Below, piece by piece: positions 18,962 to 28,245 of a stretch of 64,000 nt of DNA; within the stretch, counting starts at the first letter, position 1, and the number at the start of each line of letters is the position of its first letter. Both the position numbers and the translations under genes were made by a program. The notes under the pieces are model-generated. The model searched no databases, was not told the origin of the DNA, and saw nothing but the letters and a program-made list of their open reading frames with translations. Origin of the DNA: Pantoea rodasii (GTDB lineage Bacteria > Pseudomonadota > Gammaproteobacteria > Enterobacterales > Enterobacteriaceae); contig NZ_MLFP01000005.1 in assembly GCF_002095465.1 (NCBI RefSeq), forward strand, positions 248,001 to 312,000. The letters are read 5' to 3'.

Positions 18962-18977
18962 GAGCAACCGTTTGCAC
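18962..18977. promoter_or_regulatory. PurR operator of pyrC
   Basis: GAGCAACCGTTTGCAC matches the PurR consensus (A-x-GCAAACGTTTGC-x-T) at all central positions but one. It overlaps the -35 region of the pyrC promoter, as in E. coli, where PurR represses pyrC. Confidence 0.8.
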
Positions 18978-18990
18978 GGGATTTTATTGC

Positions 18991-19022
18991 GGCAAACAAA
19001 AACCGCACCCGAAGGTGCGGTT
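18991..19022 (-). terminator. Rho-independent terminator after yceB
   Basis: Stem AACCGCACC (19001-19009) with GGTGCGGTT (19014-19022) and loop CGAA. On the minus strand it is followed by TTTGTTTG. It lies 8 bp beyond the yceB stop and upstream of the pyrC promoter. Confidence 0.85.
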
Positions 19023-19029
19023 TGGCAGG

Positions 19030-19593
19030 TCAATCGGTAAACGGAATCACCAATTGCCCCGGCTTCACTTCAATGCCTTTGGCGAATTTCTTCGCCAGCG
19101 CTTCGCCTTTGCTGCGATCTTCACTCAGCACGTACGCCGGCTTCTCATTAAAGTAACGCTTTAACGATTCATTCAGATAAGGCGTCAGGCTTTTCATTAT
19201 CGACGCCATCTTCTCCGGCTGCACCTGCGCATCGACAATCTCGATATCATGCAGATAAATCGCGCCTTCCTGGGCATTGAAAATTGGCTGCGCTTTCATC
19301 TTCAGCTGCATTTCCGCTTGCTGCGGGCCAAACAGCGAACTGACATTAATGTTCGCTTTACCGGACAGGGTAATTTTGCCTGGCTCCTCCCGACCTATCT
19401 GGCTATTCAGGTCACTCAGCACAATATGTGCATTAACCAACCCGGAAACGCCGATGTCTTTTTCGAAGTTATTGCGCTTCTGCAGCGCCTGGTTAACTTC
19501 CTGTTCGCTGATGGTGTATTGCGTCAATTGATTACAGCCGCTCAATAGCGCGGCTAAAAACAGGGCCAACAGCCCGGACATCGCCTTTTTCAT
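19030..19593 (-). CDS. yceB: YceB lipoprotein (DUF1439)
   Basis: This 187-residue lipoprotein (E. coli 186) has a signal peptide with lipobox LLSGC (Cys about residue 20) and a mature domain of the DUF1439 type: YTISEQEVNQALQKRN, DIGVSGLVNAHIVLSDL, KITLSGKANINV and YLNESLKRYFNEKPAYVL. The fold in relatives is a lipid-binding-like barrel and the role is unknown. It ends in a strong terminator and is separated by 110 bp from grxB, which reads in the same direction. It is probably anchored in the outer membrane facing the periplasm. Confidence 0.93.
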   Translation of the reverse strand: MKKAMSGLLALFLAALLSGCNQLTQYTISEQEVNQALQKRNNFEKDIGVSGLVNAHIVLSDLNSQIGREEPGKITLSGKANINVSSLFGPQQAEMQLKMKAQPIFNAQEGAIYLHDIEIVDAQVQPEKMASIMKSLTPYLNESLKRYFNEKPAYVLSEDRSKGEALAKKFAKGIEVKPGQLVIPFTD

Positions 19594-19703
19594 AGTTCCT
19601 CATCCTGAACGATACGGCAAACCAGCCATAGCCTGCCTGAAACCGGGCCAGGTGTCACCAGGTGAGGGATGAGAAACGCCGCAGCGTTTCTCAACAGATC
19701 GCA

Positions 19704-20351
19704 TTACGCAGCGATGGAAGAGAGCAGGTTGATTTGCGTTTGCTTAGCCATATTGTCGCGATAATCTGCGACGCGACTCGGCCATTCAATGCCCGCCACC
19801 AACGTGAGCGAACGCAGTAGAGGAAACAGATTAATATCGTCCTCTGACAGTTCACCGTTCACGGCATTCGCTTTGACGATGAGCTTATCGAGCTGGCGCA
19901 GATCATCACTGATGTTTTTAATCAGACCCGACGAGTGTTTGCGCAGCTCAGCGAAATCGCCAATGCTCGCCTGCTTTTTATCGCGGAAATAACGGCGCGC
20001 TTCCGGCGTGGCAAATTCAGCAAACGAGGCGTCAGCGATACGCGGGATCAGCAGCTTATTAATATAGCCGTTGACGCGGCGCAGCCATTCGCTGATGGCA
20101 GGATTGTTTTTACCGTTCAGCAGCGGCTCGCGATCCTGTTTATCCACCAGACGGACAATGTCCATACTTTCCGGTATGGCACTGCCGTCAGCTTTTTGCA
20201 GAATGGGCGCCATCTTCTGACCAATCAGTTTTTTGGGCATCTGCTCATCGTCGTTGAGCATCACAATCAGTTCAACCGGCAGATTTTTTAAGCCGAAAAT
20301 CATGCGTGCTTTGACGCAGAAAGGGCAGTGATCGTAGATGTAAAGTTTCAT
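19704..20351 (-). CDS. grxB: Glutaredoxin 2
   Basis: GrxB is a glutathione S-transferase-like glutaredoxin that reduces protein disulfides with glutathione in the cytoplasm. At 215 aa (same as E. coli) it begins MKLYIYDHCPFCVKARMIFG with the CPFC redox pair at residues 9-12; a PESMDIVRLVD glutathione-binding segment and a helical C-terminal domain (LLPLRSLTLVAGIEWPSRVADY-type) follow. Single-gene unit upstream of yceB and downstream of mdtH. Confidence 0.96.
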   Translation of the reverse strand: MKLYIYDHCPFCVKARMIFGLKNLPVELIVMLNDDEQMPKKLIGQKMAPILQKADGSAIPESMDIVRLVDKQDREPLLNGKNNPAISEWLRRVNGYINKLLIPRIADASFAEFATPEARRYFRDKKQASIGDFAELRKHSSGLIKNISDDLRQLDKLIVKANAVNGELSEDDINLFPLLRSLTLVAGIEWPSRVADYRDNMAKQTQINLLSSIAA

Positions 20352-20373
20352 CCCGTTTCTCCTGTGAGTCTTA

Positions 20374-20396
20374 GGGTGACGGAGGTCACCCTTTTT
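20374..20396 (+). terminator. Hairpin with T-run between grxB and mdtH
   Basis: GGGTGAC, loop GGAG, GTCACCC, then TTTTT on the plus strand. Both neighbouring genes read on the minus strand, so its orientation fits neither as a classical terminator. It may still block antisense transcription or end mdtH transcripts weakly. Confidence 0.5.
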
Positions 20397-20440
20397 CCGG
20401 ACGTGCGGGAAGTATGGAAGAGATCACTCGAAGGGGCAAA

Positions 20441-21658
20441 CTAGCTGCTGAAGATGGCCGGTGCCACGGATCGCGGCTGGAACTGCCACCATAATGCCAT
20501 GAGCGTAACCATGCCCACGCTGCTGAGCAGCATCCAAGGCAGTTCCGGCAGCGCCATTTGCTGCCCGACGTCAAACATCCAGCCGCCGCCGGAGTAGCCA
20601 ATTAAACCGCCGATGGCGAGTCCTAGCCGGCTGAAACCCATATAGCTGCCACGCGCACGCGCACTGGCCAGCGAAGCACTGAGGGTTTCACGCGCCGGTT
20701 CGGCGATGATCGAACCGAGATAAAACACGCCAATGAGCATGAACAAGGAGGGCAGCGATTGGGTCATTCCCACGGGCAGCAGGCTAAAGGTCATCAGGAA
20801 CAAGCCAGCCATGAGACGGGTTTCCAGACGGAAACGTTTCTCACTCCAGCGTGCCAGCGGATACAGCAGGCTTAATGACAACATCGCTTCGATGGCGTAC
20901 ATCCACTTCACTGCGGCGGGCGCACCAGCCACCTGATTGACCATCACCGGCAACATCAGCATCACCTGCACAGCCAGGATGTAGTAGCCGGTCAACGTCA
21001 GTACATAAAGGCGGAAACGTTTATCCTGCCAAACGCGCTGCATGCCCTCGCGCATGGCGATGCGTTCGGTTGAGATGCGCCATGCCGGTAACCACACGGC
21101 ATTAAATATCGCCGCCACGACAAACACCGCTGCGCCGACCCAGCACACCAGACGGAAATCCCACGCCAGCAGCCAGCTACCAATCAGTGCACCCAGCACG
21201 GCGCCTGCGCTGTCCTGCATCATCAATAAGGAGAAAAAACGACCGCGATCGCGGGCACGCACCAATTTCATCACCATGGCGCTGCGGGGAGGATCAAATA
21301 AAGTGCCGCCAAGTCCGGAGAGTAAACAGGCCAGCCACAGCATCCACGGTTGGTGAGCCAGCGCCATGCAGGCAAATCCGGCCGCGCGCATCAGCATCCC
21401 GGTGACAATCAGCGGGCGGGCACCAAAACGGTCGGCCACCGCACCGCCAAAAATCCCCAGCCCCTGCTGCACAAACTGGCGTAAACCCAGCGCGATGCCG
21501 ACCATTAACGCTGCCCAGCCGAGCTGCTCGACAAAATGGATGGAGATTAAGGGAAATACCACAAAAAACCCTAACACCACCAACATGTTATCGACTAACA
21601 AAAAAGTTTTACCGAGGCGTCGTGCCCGCGCTACCCGAGACATGCTTTTCCTGAGCAA
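20441..21658 (-). CDS. mdtH: Multidrug exporter MdtH (MFS)
   Basis: This is a 405-residue major facilitator superfamily drug/proton antiporter with about 12 hydrophobic segments (E. coli MdtH 402 aa). It begins [21 protein letters not shown] after a few residues, has the MFS loop 2-3 signature G-x-x-x-D-R-x-GARP ([15 protein letters not shown]) and [27 protein letters not shown]. In E. coli, overproduction gives resistance to norfloxacin and enoxacin. It is divergent from rimJ across 228 bp. Confidence 0.93.
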   Translation of the reverse strand: MLRKSMSRVARARRLGKTFLLVDNMLVVLGFFVVFPLISIHFVEQLGWAALMVGIALGLRQFVQQGLGIFGGAVADRFGARPLIVTGMLMRAAGFACMALAHQPWMLWLACLLSGLGGTLFDPPRSAMVMKLVRARDRGRFFSLLMMQDSAGAVLGALIGSWLLAWDFRLVCWVGAAVFVVAAIFNAVWLPAWRISTERIAMREGMQRVWQDKRFRLYVLTLTGYYILAVQVMLMLPVMVNQVAGAPAAVKWMYAIEAMLSLSLLYPLARWSEKRFRLETRLMAGLFLMTFSLLPVGMTQSLPSLFMLIGVFYLGSIIAEPARETLSASLASARARGSYMGFSRLGLAIGGLIGYSGGGWMFDVGQQMALPELPWMLLSSVGMVTLMALWWQFQPRSVAPAIFSS

Positions 21659-21886
21659 GAGATGAAATAAGAGACCAGTTGGTCTATTTTCCGCCTGCGA
21701 TGAGGGGAAAAACAGCGAATCGAGGATGATATTTTTTCATCGAATGCGCAGAAAAATTAATCCTGAATCAGGAACAATCCTTTCGCACACTGCCGAGGGT
21801 TTTACCGCAGCGAAGGTGACGGTTATAGTGAGAAGTATCGCCGTTGGCGTACATCTTTCTTACAGTTATGGATTTCAGGAGTCATG

Positions 21887-22480
21887 ATGTTTGGCTATCG
21901 TTCTGCTGGACCCCGCGTGCGCCTCTCTACCGATCGTTTGGTGGTCCGTTTAGTTCACGAACGCGATGCCTGGCGACTGGCGGATTATTACGCCGAGAAT
22001 CGTGTCTTTCTAAAACCGTGGGAGCCGGTGCGTGACGAAAGTCATTGCTATCCCTCGGGTTGGCAGGCACGCCTTGGGTTGATCGCTGATATGCACAAAC
22101 AGGGCTCAGCCTACTATTTTGTGCTGATGGACCAGGAAGAGCATGAAGTGCGCGGTGTCGCCAACTTTAGCAACGTGCTGCGCGGTTCGTTTCACGCCTG
22201 TTATCTCGGTTATTCACTGGGCGAAAAGTGGCAGGGACAAGGGATGATGTTTGAAGCGTTGCAGGCGGCGATTCGCTATATGCAGCGGCAACAGCGTATT
22301 CACCGCATCATGGCCAACTACATGCCGCACAATCAGCGCAGCGGCGATCTGCTGGCCCGCCTTGGCTTTGAGAAAGAGGGCTACGCCAAAGATTACCTGT
22401 TGATTGATGGACGCTGGCAGGATCATGTGCTGACGGCGTTAACCTGGCAGGAGTGGACCGCGGATCGTCGTGGACAATAA
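21887..22480 (+). CDS. rimJ: Ribosomal protein uS5-alanine N-acetyltransferase
   Basis: RimJ is a GNAT-fold enzyme that acetylates the N-terminal Ala of ribosomal protein S5. The second of two tandem ATGs (21887) is chosen because CAGGAG is then 5 nt away and the product [22 protein letters not shown] matches E. coli. Other matches are [20 protein letters not shown], the acetyl-CoA loop [18 protein letters not shown] and [21 protein letters not shown]. The length is 197 aa (E. coli 194). It is followed by yceH with a 13-nt gap and probably cotranscribed. Confidence 0.95.
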   Translation: MFGYRSAGPRVRLSTDRLVVRLVHERDAWRLADYYAENRVFLKPWEPVRDESHCYPSGWQARLGLIADMHKQGSAYYFVLMDQEEHEVRGVANFSNVLRGSFHACYLGYSLGEKWQGQGMMFEALQAAIRYMQRQQRIHRIMANYMPHNQRSGDLLARLGFEKEGYAKDYLLIDGRWQDHVLTALTWQEWTADRRGQ

Positions 22481-22493
22481 CAAGGACATTTAC

Positions 22494-23135
22494 ATGAAGA
22501 TGGCTTTATCCACACAGGCTTTACGTGTGATAGGTTGCCTGTTGGAAAAACAGGTCACCACACCCGATCAATACCCGCTTTCTCTTAATGGCGTGGTCAC
22601 CGCCTGCAATCAAAAATCCAATCGTGAACCGGTGATGAATCTGAGTGAGATGGAAGTGCAGTCTCAACTCGATGAACTGGTGAAAAAGCATCTGGTCACG
22701 CCCAACAACGGGTTTGGCCAACGCGTCAGCAAATATGAACAGCGCTTTTGCAACTCGGCGTTTGGCAACCTGCAACTCAGCAGCGCTGAGGTCGCCGTGC
22801 TCACCTTGCTGTTTTTACGCGGCGCACAAACGCCGGGTGAACTGCGCACCCGCAGCGGGCGCTTGCATGAGTTCGCTGATATGGATGAGGTTGAGCAAAC
22901 GCTGAACGGCTTAATCACCCGTGATGATGGCCCCATGATCGTGCGTCTGGCACGTGAGCCTGGTAAACGTGAGAGTCGTTATATGCATCTCTTCAGTGGT
23001 GAGGTTGCCGAAGCGTCAGTGATGAGTGAGGTCGAGGGGGAGAGCGAGGATTTGGTGAGCCGGGTTGCACAGTTGGAACGGCAGGTCGCCGAATTACAAT
23101 CCCAGTTACAGCAACTGCTGCAAAAGGAGCATTAA
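22494..23135 (+). CDS. yceH: YceH family protein (DUF480)
   Basis: ATG 22494 is used because AAGGA is 8 nt upstream and the product begins like E. coli YceH. The protein is 213 aa (E. coli 215), with tandem winged-helix domains: [65 protein letters not shown] and [18 protein letters not shown]. The C-terminus is a short coiled coil ([19 protein letters not shown]). The function is unknown. It sits 1 bp before yceM, so rimJ-yceH-yceM form a likely operon. Confidence 0.93.
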   Translation: MKMALSTQALRVIGCLLEKQVTTPDQYPLSLNGVVTACNQKSNREPVMNLSEMEVQSQLDELVKKHLVTPNNGFGQRVSKYEQRFCNSAFGNLQLSSAEVAVLTLLFLRGAQTPGELRTRSGRLHEFADMDEVEQTLNGLITRDDGPMIVRLAREPGKRESRYMHLFSGEVAEASVMSEVEGESEDLVSRVAQLERQVAELQSQLQQLLQKEH

Positions 23136-23136
23136 C

Positions 23137-24057
23137 ATGACGCTGCGCATTGGCATCGTGGGATTAGGCGGCATCGCGCAAAAAGCCTGGCTACCGGTAT
23201 TGTCTCAGGCCACGCACTGGCAGCTGGCAGGGGCGTTTTCACCGAATCAGGCAAAAGCGCAGCCGATCTGTGATAGCTATCGCATACCCTATTTCAATCA
23301 GCTTGACGCACTGGCAGCAGCCAGTGATGCGGTATTTGTGCACAGCAGCACTGCCAGTCATTTTGAGGTGGTACAGGCGTTGTTGCTCGCGGGCAAAGAT
23401 GTCTGCGTGGATAAACCCTTAGCCGAAACCTTGCAGCAGGCGGAAGCGCTGGTGGCACTGGCAGAAAAGCGCAAACGTAAACTGATGGTGGCGTTTAATC
23501 GCCGCTTTGCGCCACGCTATCAACAGTTGAAAGCCGAGATGCCGCGTGCGGCCTCACTGCGCATTGAGAAGCATCGTGCGGATAGCGTTGGCCCACAGGA
23601 TCTGCGTTTTACCCTGCTGGATGACTATCTGCACGTGGTGGATACGGCGCTGTGGCTGGCGGGCGGCAAGCTGACGCGTGAGCAGGGCTTTATTGAAACC
23701 AATGAGGAGGGCGCGATGCTGTATGCCGAACATCACTTCTCGGCGGGCGCGCTGCAAATTACCACCAGTATGCATCGTCGTGCGGGCACGCAGCGCGAAG
23801 TGGTCAGCGCCATCTGCGACGGTGATTACATCGACATTCGTGATATGCATGACTGGCAGCAAGAAAACCTCAGCGGCTTACGTACCGATCCCGCGCCTTC
23901 GTGGCAAAGCCATCTTACCCAGCGCGGTTTCAGCGGCGCGGCACACCATTTTATTCAGTGCATCGAAAATCAGACGATGCCTGAAACCAGCGGTGAACAG
24001 GCGCTGGCGGCGCAGCGTCTGGTGGAAAAACTCTGGCGTGATGCCGAACAGGAATAA
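23137..24057 (+). CDS. yceM: Gfo/Idh/MocA-family oxidoreductase YceM (MviM)
   Basis: The 306-residue protein (E. coli MviM 307) has an N-terminal Rossmann domain, MTLRIGIVGLGGIAQKAWLP, the VHSSTASHFEVVQALL and DKPLAETL loop (EKP-like Lys in the DKP motif) and a C-terminal Gfo/Idh domain with DDYLHVVDTALWLAGG. The start ATG 23137 has AAGGAG 7 nt upstream. It lies upstream of murJ (mviN), hence the historical name, though a role in virulence is not established. Substrate unknown; it is expected to bind NAD(P). Confidence 0.94.
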   Translation: MTLRIGIVGLGGIAQKAWLPVLSQATHWQLAGAFSPNQAKAQPICDSYRIPYFNQLDALAAASDAVFVHSSTASHFEVVQALLLAGKDVCVDKPLAETLQQAEALVALAEKRKRKLMVAFNRRFAPRYQQLKAEMPRAASLRIEKHRADSVGPQDLRFTLLDDYLHVVDTALWLAGGKLTREQGFIETNEEGAMLYAEHHFSAGALQITTSMHRRAGTQREVVSAICDGDYIDIRDMHDWQQENLSGLRTDPAPSWQSHLTQRGFSGAAHHFIQCIENQTMPETSGEQALAAQRLVEKLWRDAEQE

Positions 24058-24178
24058 CCCCTTGTAACACTCAATGCTGGTCATTTCCCGCCGTGGCAGT
24101 AGACTAGCGCCGGACATCATCGGATGTCCGCGCTAAGTCGCTCATTTATCCGACACTTTTCAGGATGCGCCACTCAAT

Positions 24179-25717
24179 ATGAATTTGTTGAAATCGCTGG
24201 CTGCGGTCAGTTCGATGACCCTGTTTTCCCGCGTGCTGGGCTTTGCCCGTGATGCCATCGTGGCACGCGTTTTCGGTGCCGGTATGGCCACCGATGCCTT
24301 CTTTGTCGCTTTCAAACTGCCCAACTTATTGCGCCGTATCTTCGCGGAGGGCGCATTTTCCCAGGCGTTTGTACCGATACTTGCCGAATATAAAAGCAAG
24401 CAGGGTGAAGATGCCACGCGGGTGTTTGTCGCCTACGTCTCCGGCCTACTGACGCTGGTGCTGGCGGTGGTCACGGTGCTTGGCATGATTGCCGCGCCGT
24501 GGGTGATTGTGGTCACCGCGCCAGGCTTTGCCGATACCGCCGATAAATTCGCGCTCACCAGCTCACTGCTGCGCGTCACCTTTCCTTATATTCTGTTGAT
24601 CTCTCTGGCATCGCTAGCTGGCGCGATTTTGAATACCTGGAATCGCTTTTCGGTGCCCGCGTTTGCGCCCACGCTGTTGAATATCAGCATGATTGGCTTC
24701 GCGGTGTTTGCCGCCCCACATTTTCATCCACCGGTGATGGCGCTGGCATGGGCAGTGGTGGTGGGGGGTGTGCTGCAACTGTTCTATCAGCTGCCGCATC
24801 TGAAGAAAATTGGCATGCTGGTGCTGCCGCGCCTCAATCTGCGCGATGCGGGTGTGTGGCGCGTTATGCGTCAAATGGGACCGGCGATTCTTGGCGTGTC
24901 GGTGAGCCAGATTTCCCTGATCATCAACACCATTTTTGCCTCATTCCTCGTTTCAGGCTCGGTATCCTGGATGTACTATGCCGACCGCTTGATGGAGTTC
25001 CCTTCCGGCGTGCTGGGTGTGGCGCTCGGCACGATTCTGCTGCCGTCGTTAGCAAAAAGCTTCGCCAGCGGCAATCATGATGAATATTCACGCCTGATGG
25101 ACTGGGGCTTACGTCTCTGTTTCCTGCTGGCGCTGCCGAGCGCCGTTGCTCTCGGGATCTTGTCTGGTCCGCTGACGGTTGCGCTGTTCCAGTACGGCAA
25201 ATTCACCGCATTCGATGCTGCGATGACGCAGCGTGCGCTGGTGGCCTATTCAGTGGGATTGATGGGACTGATTGTGGTTAAAGTGCTGGCGCCAGGCTTC
25301 TATTCGCGTCAGAACATCAAAACCCCCGTGAAGATTGCCATCGTGACGTTGATCATGACGCAGGTGATGAACCTGGCGTTTATCGGTCCACTCAAACATG
25401 CTGGCTTGTCGCTGTCGATTGGATTGGCGGCCTGTCTGAATGCCGCACTGTTGTACTGGCAACTGCGCAAACAGGATATTTTCCAGCCGCAGCCGGGTTG
25501 GTTTAGCTTCCTGGTGCGTCTGTTGATCGCGGTGGTGGTGATGGCGGCAGCGCTGCTCGGCATTCTGCAAATCATGCCTGCCTGGGAAGAAGGGCAGATG
25601 TGGTCGCGATTACTGCGTCTGGCTGCGGTGTGTGCAATTGGCGGTGGCGCCTACTTTGTGATGCTGGGCTTGCTGGGCTTCCGACCGAGAGACTTTGCCC
25701 GCCGTACAATAGCATAA
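24179..25717 (+). CDS. murJ: Lipid II flippase MurJ
   Basis: MurJ (MviN) is the essential MOP-superfamily inner-membrane protein that moves lipid II across the membrane for peptidoglycan synthesis. The 512-residue protein (E. coli 511) has about 14 membrane spans and conserved blocks [53 protein letters not shown] (with the essential Arg residues), [25 protein letters not shown] and [20 protein letters not shown]. It is followed at once by a bidirectional terminator shared with the convergent flgN. The 121 bp upstream hold no clear terminator, so it may also be read from yceM. Confidence 0.96.
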   Translation: MNLLKSLAAVSSMTLFSRVLGFARDAIVARVFGAGMATDAFFVAFKLPNLLRRIFAEGAFSQAFVPILAEYKSKQGEDATRVFVAYVSGLLTLVLAVVTVLGMIAAPWVIVVTAPGFADTADKFALTSSLLRVTFPYILLISLASLAGAILNTWNRFSVPAFAPTLLNISMIGFAVFAAPHFHPPVMALAWAVVVGGVLQLFYQLPHLKKIGMLVLPRLNLRDAGVWRVMRQMGPAILGVSVSQISLIINTIFASFLVSGSVSWMYYADRLMEFPSGVLGVALGTILLPSLAKSFASGNHDEYSRLMDWGLRLCFLLALPSAVALGILSGPLTVALFQYGKFTAFDAAMTQRALVAYSVGLMGLIVVKVLAPGFYSRQNIKTPVKIAIVTLIMTQVMNLAFIGPLKHAGLSLSIGLAACLNAALLYWQLRKQDIFQPQPGWFSFLVRLLIAVVVMAAALLGILQIMPAWEEGQMWSRLLRLAAVCAIGGGAYFVMLGLLGFRPRDFARRTIA

Positions 25718-25747
25718 AAAAATCCCGCCTCGGCGGGATTTTTCTTT
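25714..25747. terminator. Bidirectional terminator between murJ and flgN
   Basis: AAAAAAATCCCGCC, loop TC, GGCGGGATTTTTCTT. The 9-bp stem has A-run and T-run on opposite sides, so it works for murJ and for the minus-strand flgAMN operon. Confidence 0.93.
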
Positions 25748-25748
25748 A

Positions 25749-26180
25749 TTAACCTTTGCGACTGAGCGTCGACTGACCTTTCCCTAATCCATCGGGGCCG
25801 TAGAACGCCTGGGTCTGATGCGGTTTCAACACCGCGAGCGCATCATTGGTGTAGCTGATTTGATGCTGCAGCAGAATACCGTTATGGGTGTTGGTATCGC
25901 GCAAACGGCGGGTATGCTGCTGGATGCTCTGCCAACGGCGTTCACGATCGCTGTGACCACCATAAGGCGCCTGGATACCGAGTGACTTTTCGGTATTACG
26001 GCGCATTTCGTCCAGATAATTCAACGTCGTTAGCAGCGCGCTTTTATCTTCTGATATGCGCTGCAACAGGTTGCCATTAACCTGGCCGGCAGAAAGTTGC
26101 TGTTGTTCTTCATCCATCACCACAGTGAGTGAAGCCAGCACATCCTGCATTTTATCTAAGGTGGTCAGCAGATTGTCCAT
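25749..26180 (-). CDS. flgN: Flagellar chaperone FlgN
   Basis: FlgN binds the hook-junction proteins FlgK and FlgL in the cytoplasm and delivers them to the flagellar export gate. The 143-residue protein is mostly helical (MDNLLTTLDKMQDVLASLTVVMDEEQQQL, TLNYLDEMRRNTEKSLG, RDTNTHNGILLQHQISYTNDALAVLK). It lies 5 bp after flgM and is followed by the terminator shared with murJ. Its export clients flgK and flgL are in the facing operon. Confidence 0.93.
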   Translation of the reverse strand: MDNLLTTLDKMQDVLASLTVVMDEEQQQLSAGQVNGNLLQRISEDKSALLTTLNYLDEMRRNTEKSLGIQAPYGGHSDRERRWQSIQQHTRRLRDTNTHNGILLQHQISYTNDALAVLKPHQTQAFYGPDGLGKGQSTLSRKG

Positions 26181-26185
26181 TGGGA

Positions 26186-26494
26186 TTAGTTACCCTCTAA
26201 ATACGCCTTGGTATCGGCGATCAGCGCGTCGGCGATCTTACCGGTATCCATTTTCAGATCGCCATTACGAATGGCCGTTTTCAACTGCTCAACACGTGCC
26301 GTGTTGATGTCTTTGCTGCCCGGCTGCATCAATTGCGCCTGAGCCGTGCTTAATTTCACTTCGGCACCGCTTTCGCTGGTGGCCGCTGGGCTTGCAGCCG
26401 TCGCGCTTTGGCGGACTTTGCCGTTGTTATCGTTGGTGTCGCGGGTCTGTACAGTGCTAACCGGGATTAAAGGCTGCGTTCTGTCGATGCTCAT
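26186..26494 (-). CDS. flgM: Anti-sigma-28 factor FlgM
   Basis: FlgM holds sigma-28 (FliA) inactive until it is secreted through the finished hook. The 102-residue protein begins [20 protein letters not shown]; the C-terminal half has the sigma-binding helices ([45 protein letters not shown]), and the N-terminus is disordered as expected. It is read from the flgA promoter and from its own sigma-28 promoter in the flgA-flgM gap, so it is both a class 2 and a class 3 gene. Confidence 0.95.
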   Translation of the reverse strand: MSIDRTQPLIPVSTVQTRDTNDNNGKVRQSATAASPAATSESGAEVKLSTAQAQLMQPGSKDINTARVEQLKTAIRNGDLKMDTGKIADALIADTKAYLEGN

Positions 26495-26567
26495 GGTAGT
26501 GCTCCTGTAAGGTCAGCTGAGGGTCAGTCAACTGAGTCAGCATAGGGTAATGTCTTCGTTGATATCT

Positions 26568-26594
26568 CTATCGGCAGAACAACAGGGTTCTTTA
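26568..26594 (-). promoter_or_regulatory. Sigma-28 (FliA) promoter of flgM
   Basis: On the minus strand TAAAGAAC, 11 bases, then GCCGATAG. Consensus is TAAAGTTT-N11-GCCGATAA, so spacing is exact and the -10 octamer differs at one base. It begins 6 bp beyond the flgA stop and drives flgMN. Confidence 0.88.
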
Positions 26595-26599
26595 ACGCT

Positions 26600-27259
26600 T
26601 TATAGCGATATCAGAATATTCCCATCCGCGTCGACGCGACCACTGACAACCTGACCATTTCCCATGCGCACGCGCACCATTTGTGCCGCGCTGGCGTTGT
26701 TCAGCGCACGTCCTTCGCTACTGGCATTAAACCCGTTTCCGCTCGCCACCACCATCACATTTTGCCCGGCTTTCACGCGCCATGGTTGACGCACCATCAT
26801 GGCCGTTACGGGCTGTCCTGGTGGGATATCTCGCAAGGCAATCGCATCCATCACGTTGCCATTATTGACCAGCGCGCGCGGGGGTAGCTCATCCAGACGA
26901 CCAGTTTCCATTCGGAAGTCATTGGGATCGAGTGCACTGCCACGCGATATCTGCCGGCTGGCCACCAAATACTCCCCGGTCACCTGCACCTGAACCTGCA
27001 AGAAGCGACGGTTTTGATCGCAACTGGCTGCAATGCTGAGATTACCCCATTGTCGGCTATTCCCCGGCAGTTGCCATTCCGGCGCGGCGCAGGTCGGCCA
27101 TTGTTCTTTGGGCGTGCGTACCACTACCGTCATCCCCGCCGCATGTTGCGGATCGCGCGCTTTAAAAAACTGCGTGAGCTGGGCGGTCAGGTCCGCCGCG
27201 TGGCCGGGCAGCGCGATGGCCAACAAAATGGTGGCCAGCAAGGGTGAAGATCTGCGCAT
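26600..27259 (-). CDS. flgA: Flagellar P-ring assembly chaperone FlgA
   Basis: FlgA is a periplasmic chaperone needed to form the P ring from FlgI. The 219-residue protein (same length in E. coli) has a signal peptide ([21 protein letters not shown]) and a C-terminal SAF/ChapFlgA domain: [90 protein letters not shown]. It is divergent from flgB; the shared 153-bp region carries a candidate FlhDC site. Confidence 0.95.
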   Translation of the reverse strand: MRRSSPLLATILLAIALPGHAADLTAQLTQFFKARDPQHAAGMTVVVRTPKEQWPTCAAPEWQLPGNSRQWGNLSIAASCDQNRRFLQVQVQVTGEYLVASRQISRGSALDPNDFRMETGRLDELPPRALVNNGNVMDAIALRDIPPGQPVTAMMVRQPWRVKAGQNVMVVASGNGFNASSEGRALNNASAAQMVRVRMGNGQVVSGRVDADGNILISL

Positions 27260-27310
27260 AAACGCCTCCTGTCGAGAAGATGGCCTGAGTCTACTCTGGG
27301 TGCGGGAAAA

Positions 27311-27357
27311 TCAATCTCAAAAATAGCCGTCATTTTTGCTGCTATTCAGACGATGGC
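27311..27357. promoter_or_regulatory. Candidate FlhDC binding region, flgA/flgB
   Basis: Between divergent flgA and flgB, AAAAATAGC (27319-27327) and GCTATTCAG (27341-27349) form an imperfect inverted pair 13 bp apart. This has the layout of the FlhD4C2 site (AAATAGCG-type boxes separated by 10-12 bp), which activates class 2 flagellar operons in both directions. The match is partial. Confidence 0.5.
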
Positions 27358-27412
27358 TCTTGCTTTTGTCGAACTAAGCTGTCAGCTCGAAATTCTCATT
27401 CGCGGAGGAAGC

Positions 27413-27826
27413 ATGCTCGACAAACTCGATGCCGCGCTGCGATTTGGTACAGAAGCGTTAAACCTGCGTGCTCAGCGCCAGGAAATCCTGGCGTCAAATA
27501 TTGCCAACGCCGATACCCCGGGCTACCAGGCTCGGGATATCGACTTTGCCAGCCAGCTGAGCAAGGTGATGGAAAATGGTCGCGCGGAAGGCAGCAGCAT
27601 GTCGCTGAAGGTCACATCCTCACGCCATATTGCCGCCGAAACCAATTCTCAGCCGTCAATGGATCTGATGTACCGCATTCCCGATCAACCCGCCGCGGAT
27701 GGCAACACCGTGGATATGGATCGTGAACGTACGCAGTTTGCTGATAACAGCCTGAAATACCAAACCGATCTCACCCTCATCAGTAGCCAGATCAAGGGCA
27801 TGATGACCGTATTGCAGGGGCAATAA
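27413..27826 (+). CDS. flgB: Flagellar basal-body rod protein FlgB
   Basis: FlgB forms the proximal rod of the flagellum, next to FliE. The start ATG 27413 has GGAGGA 5 nt upstream, giving [27 protein letters not shown], as in E. coli. It shows the family [19 protein letters not shown] motif at about residues 30-48 and the C-terminal [12 protein letters not shown] block. It has 137 aa (E. coli 138). First gene of the flgBCDEFGHIJ operon. Confidence 0.97.
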   Translation: MLDKLDAALRFGTEALNLRAQRQEILASNIANADTPGYQARDIDFASQLSKVMENGRAEGSSMSLKVTSSRHIAAETNSQPSMDLMYRIPDQPAADGNTVDMDRERTQFADNSLKYQTDLTLISSQIKGMMTVLQGQ

Positions 27827-27828
27827 CC

Positions 27829-28233
27829 ATGGCATTGCTGAATATCTTTGATATCGCCGGTTCTGCGATGACGGCGCAATCACAGCGCCTTAACGTCAGC
27901 GCCAGTAACCTGGCCAACGCCGACAGCGTCACCGGGCCAGATGGCCAACCGTATGTGGCCAAACAGGTGATCTTCCAGACCGATGCCGCGCCTGGCGCAG
28001 CCACCGGTGGCGTCAAAGTGGCGGGTGTCGTGAATGATCCAACACCTGCCAAGTTGGTGTATGACCCAGGCAATCCGATGGCGGATGAGAAGGGTTACGT
28101 CAAGATGCCAAACGTCGATGTCGTATCGGAAACCGTTAACACCATGTCAGCGTCGCGCAGCTATCAGGCCAACGTCGAGGTGCTGAACACGGTGAAGTCA
28201 ATGATGATGAAAACCCTGACGATGGGTCAATAA
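27829..28233 (+). CDS. flgC: Flagellar basal-body rod protein FlgC
   Basis: FlgC is a rod protein of 134 aa (same in E. coli). It has the N-terminal rod signature [21 protein letters not shown] and a C-terminal block [29 protein letters not shown] that forms the coiled-coil core. It starts 2 bp after flgB, so the two are translationally coupled. Exported by the flagellar type III apparatus; no cleavable signal peptide. Confidence 0.97.
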   Translation: MALLNIFDIAGSAMTAQSQRLNVSASNLANADSVTGPDGQPYVAKQVIFQTDAAPGAATGGVKVAGVVNDPTPAKLVYDPGNPMADEKGYVKMPNVDVVSETVNTMSASRSYQANVEVLNTVKSMMMKTLTMGQ

Positions 28234-28245
28234 CGGAGCACGATC

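Noticed and set aside
20374-20396. Terminator for mdtH
   Set aside because: The T-run is on the plus strand while mdtH and grxB read on the minus strand, so it is listed only as a hairpin with uncertain role.
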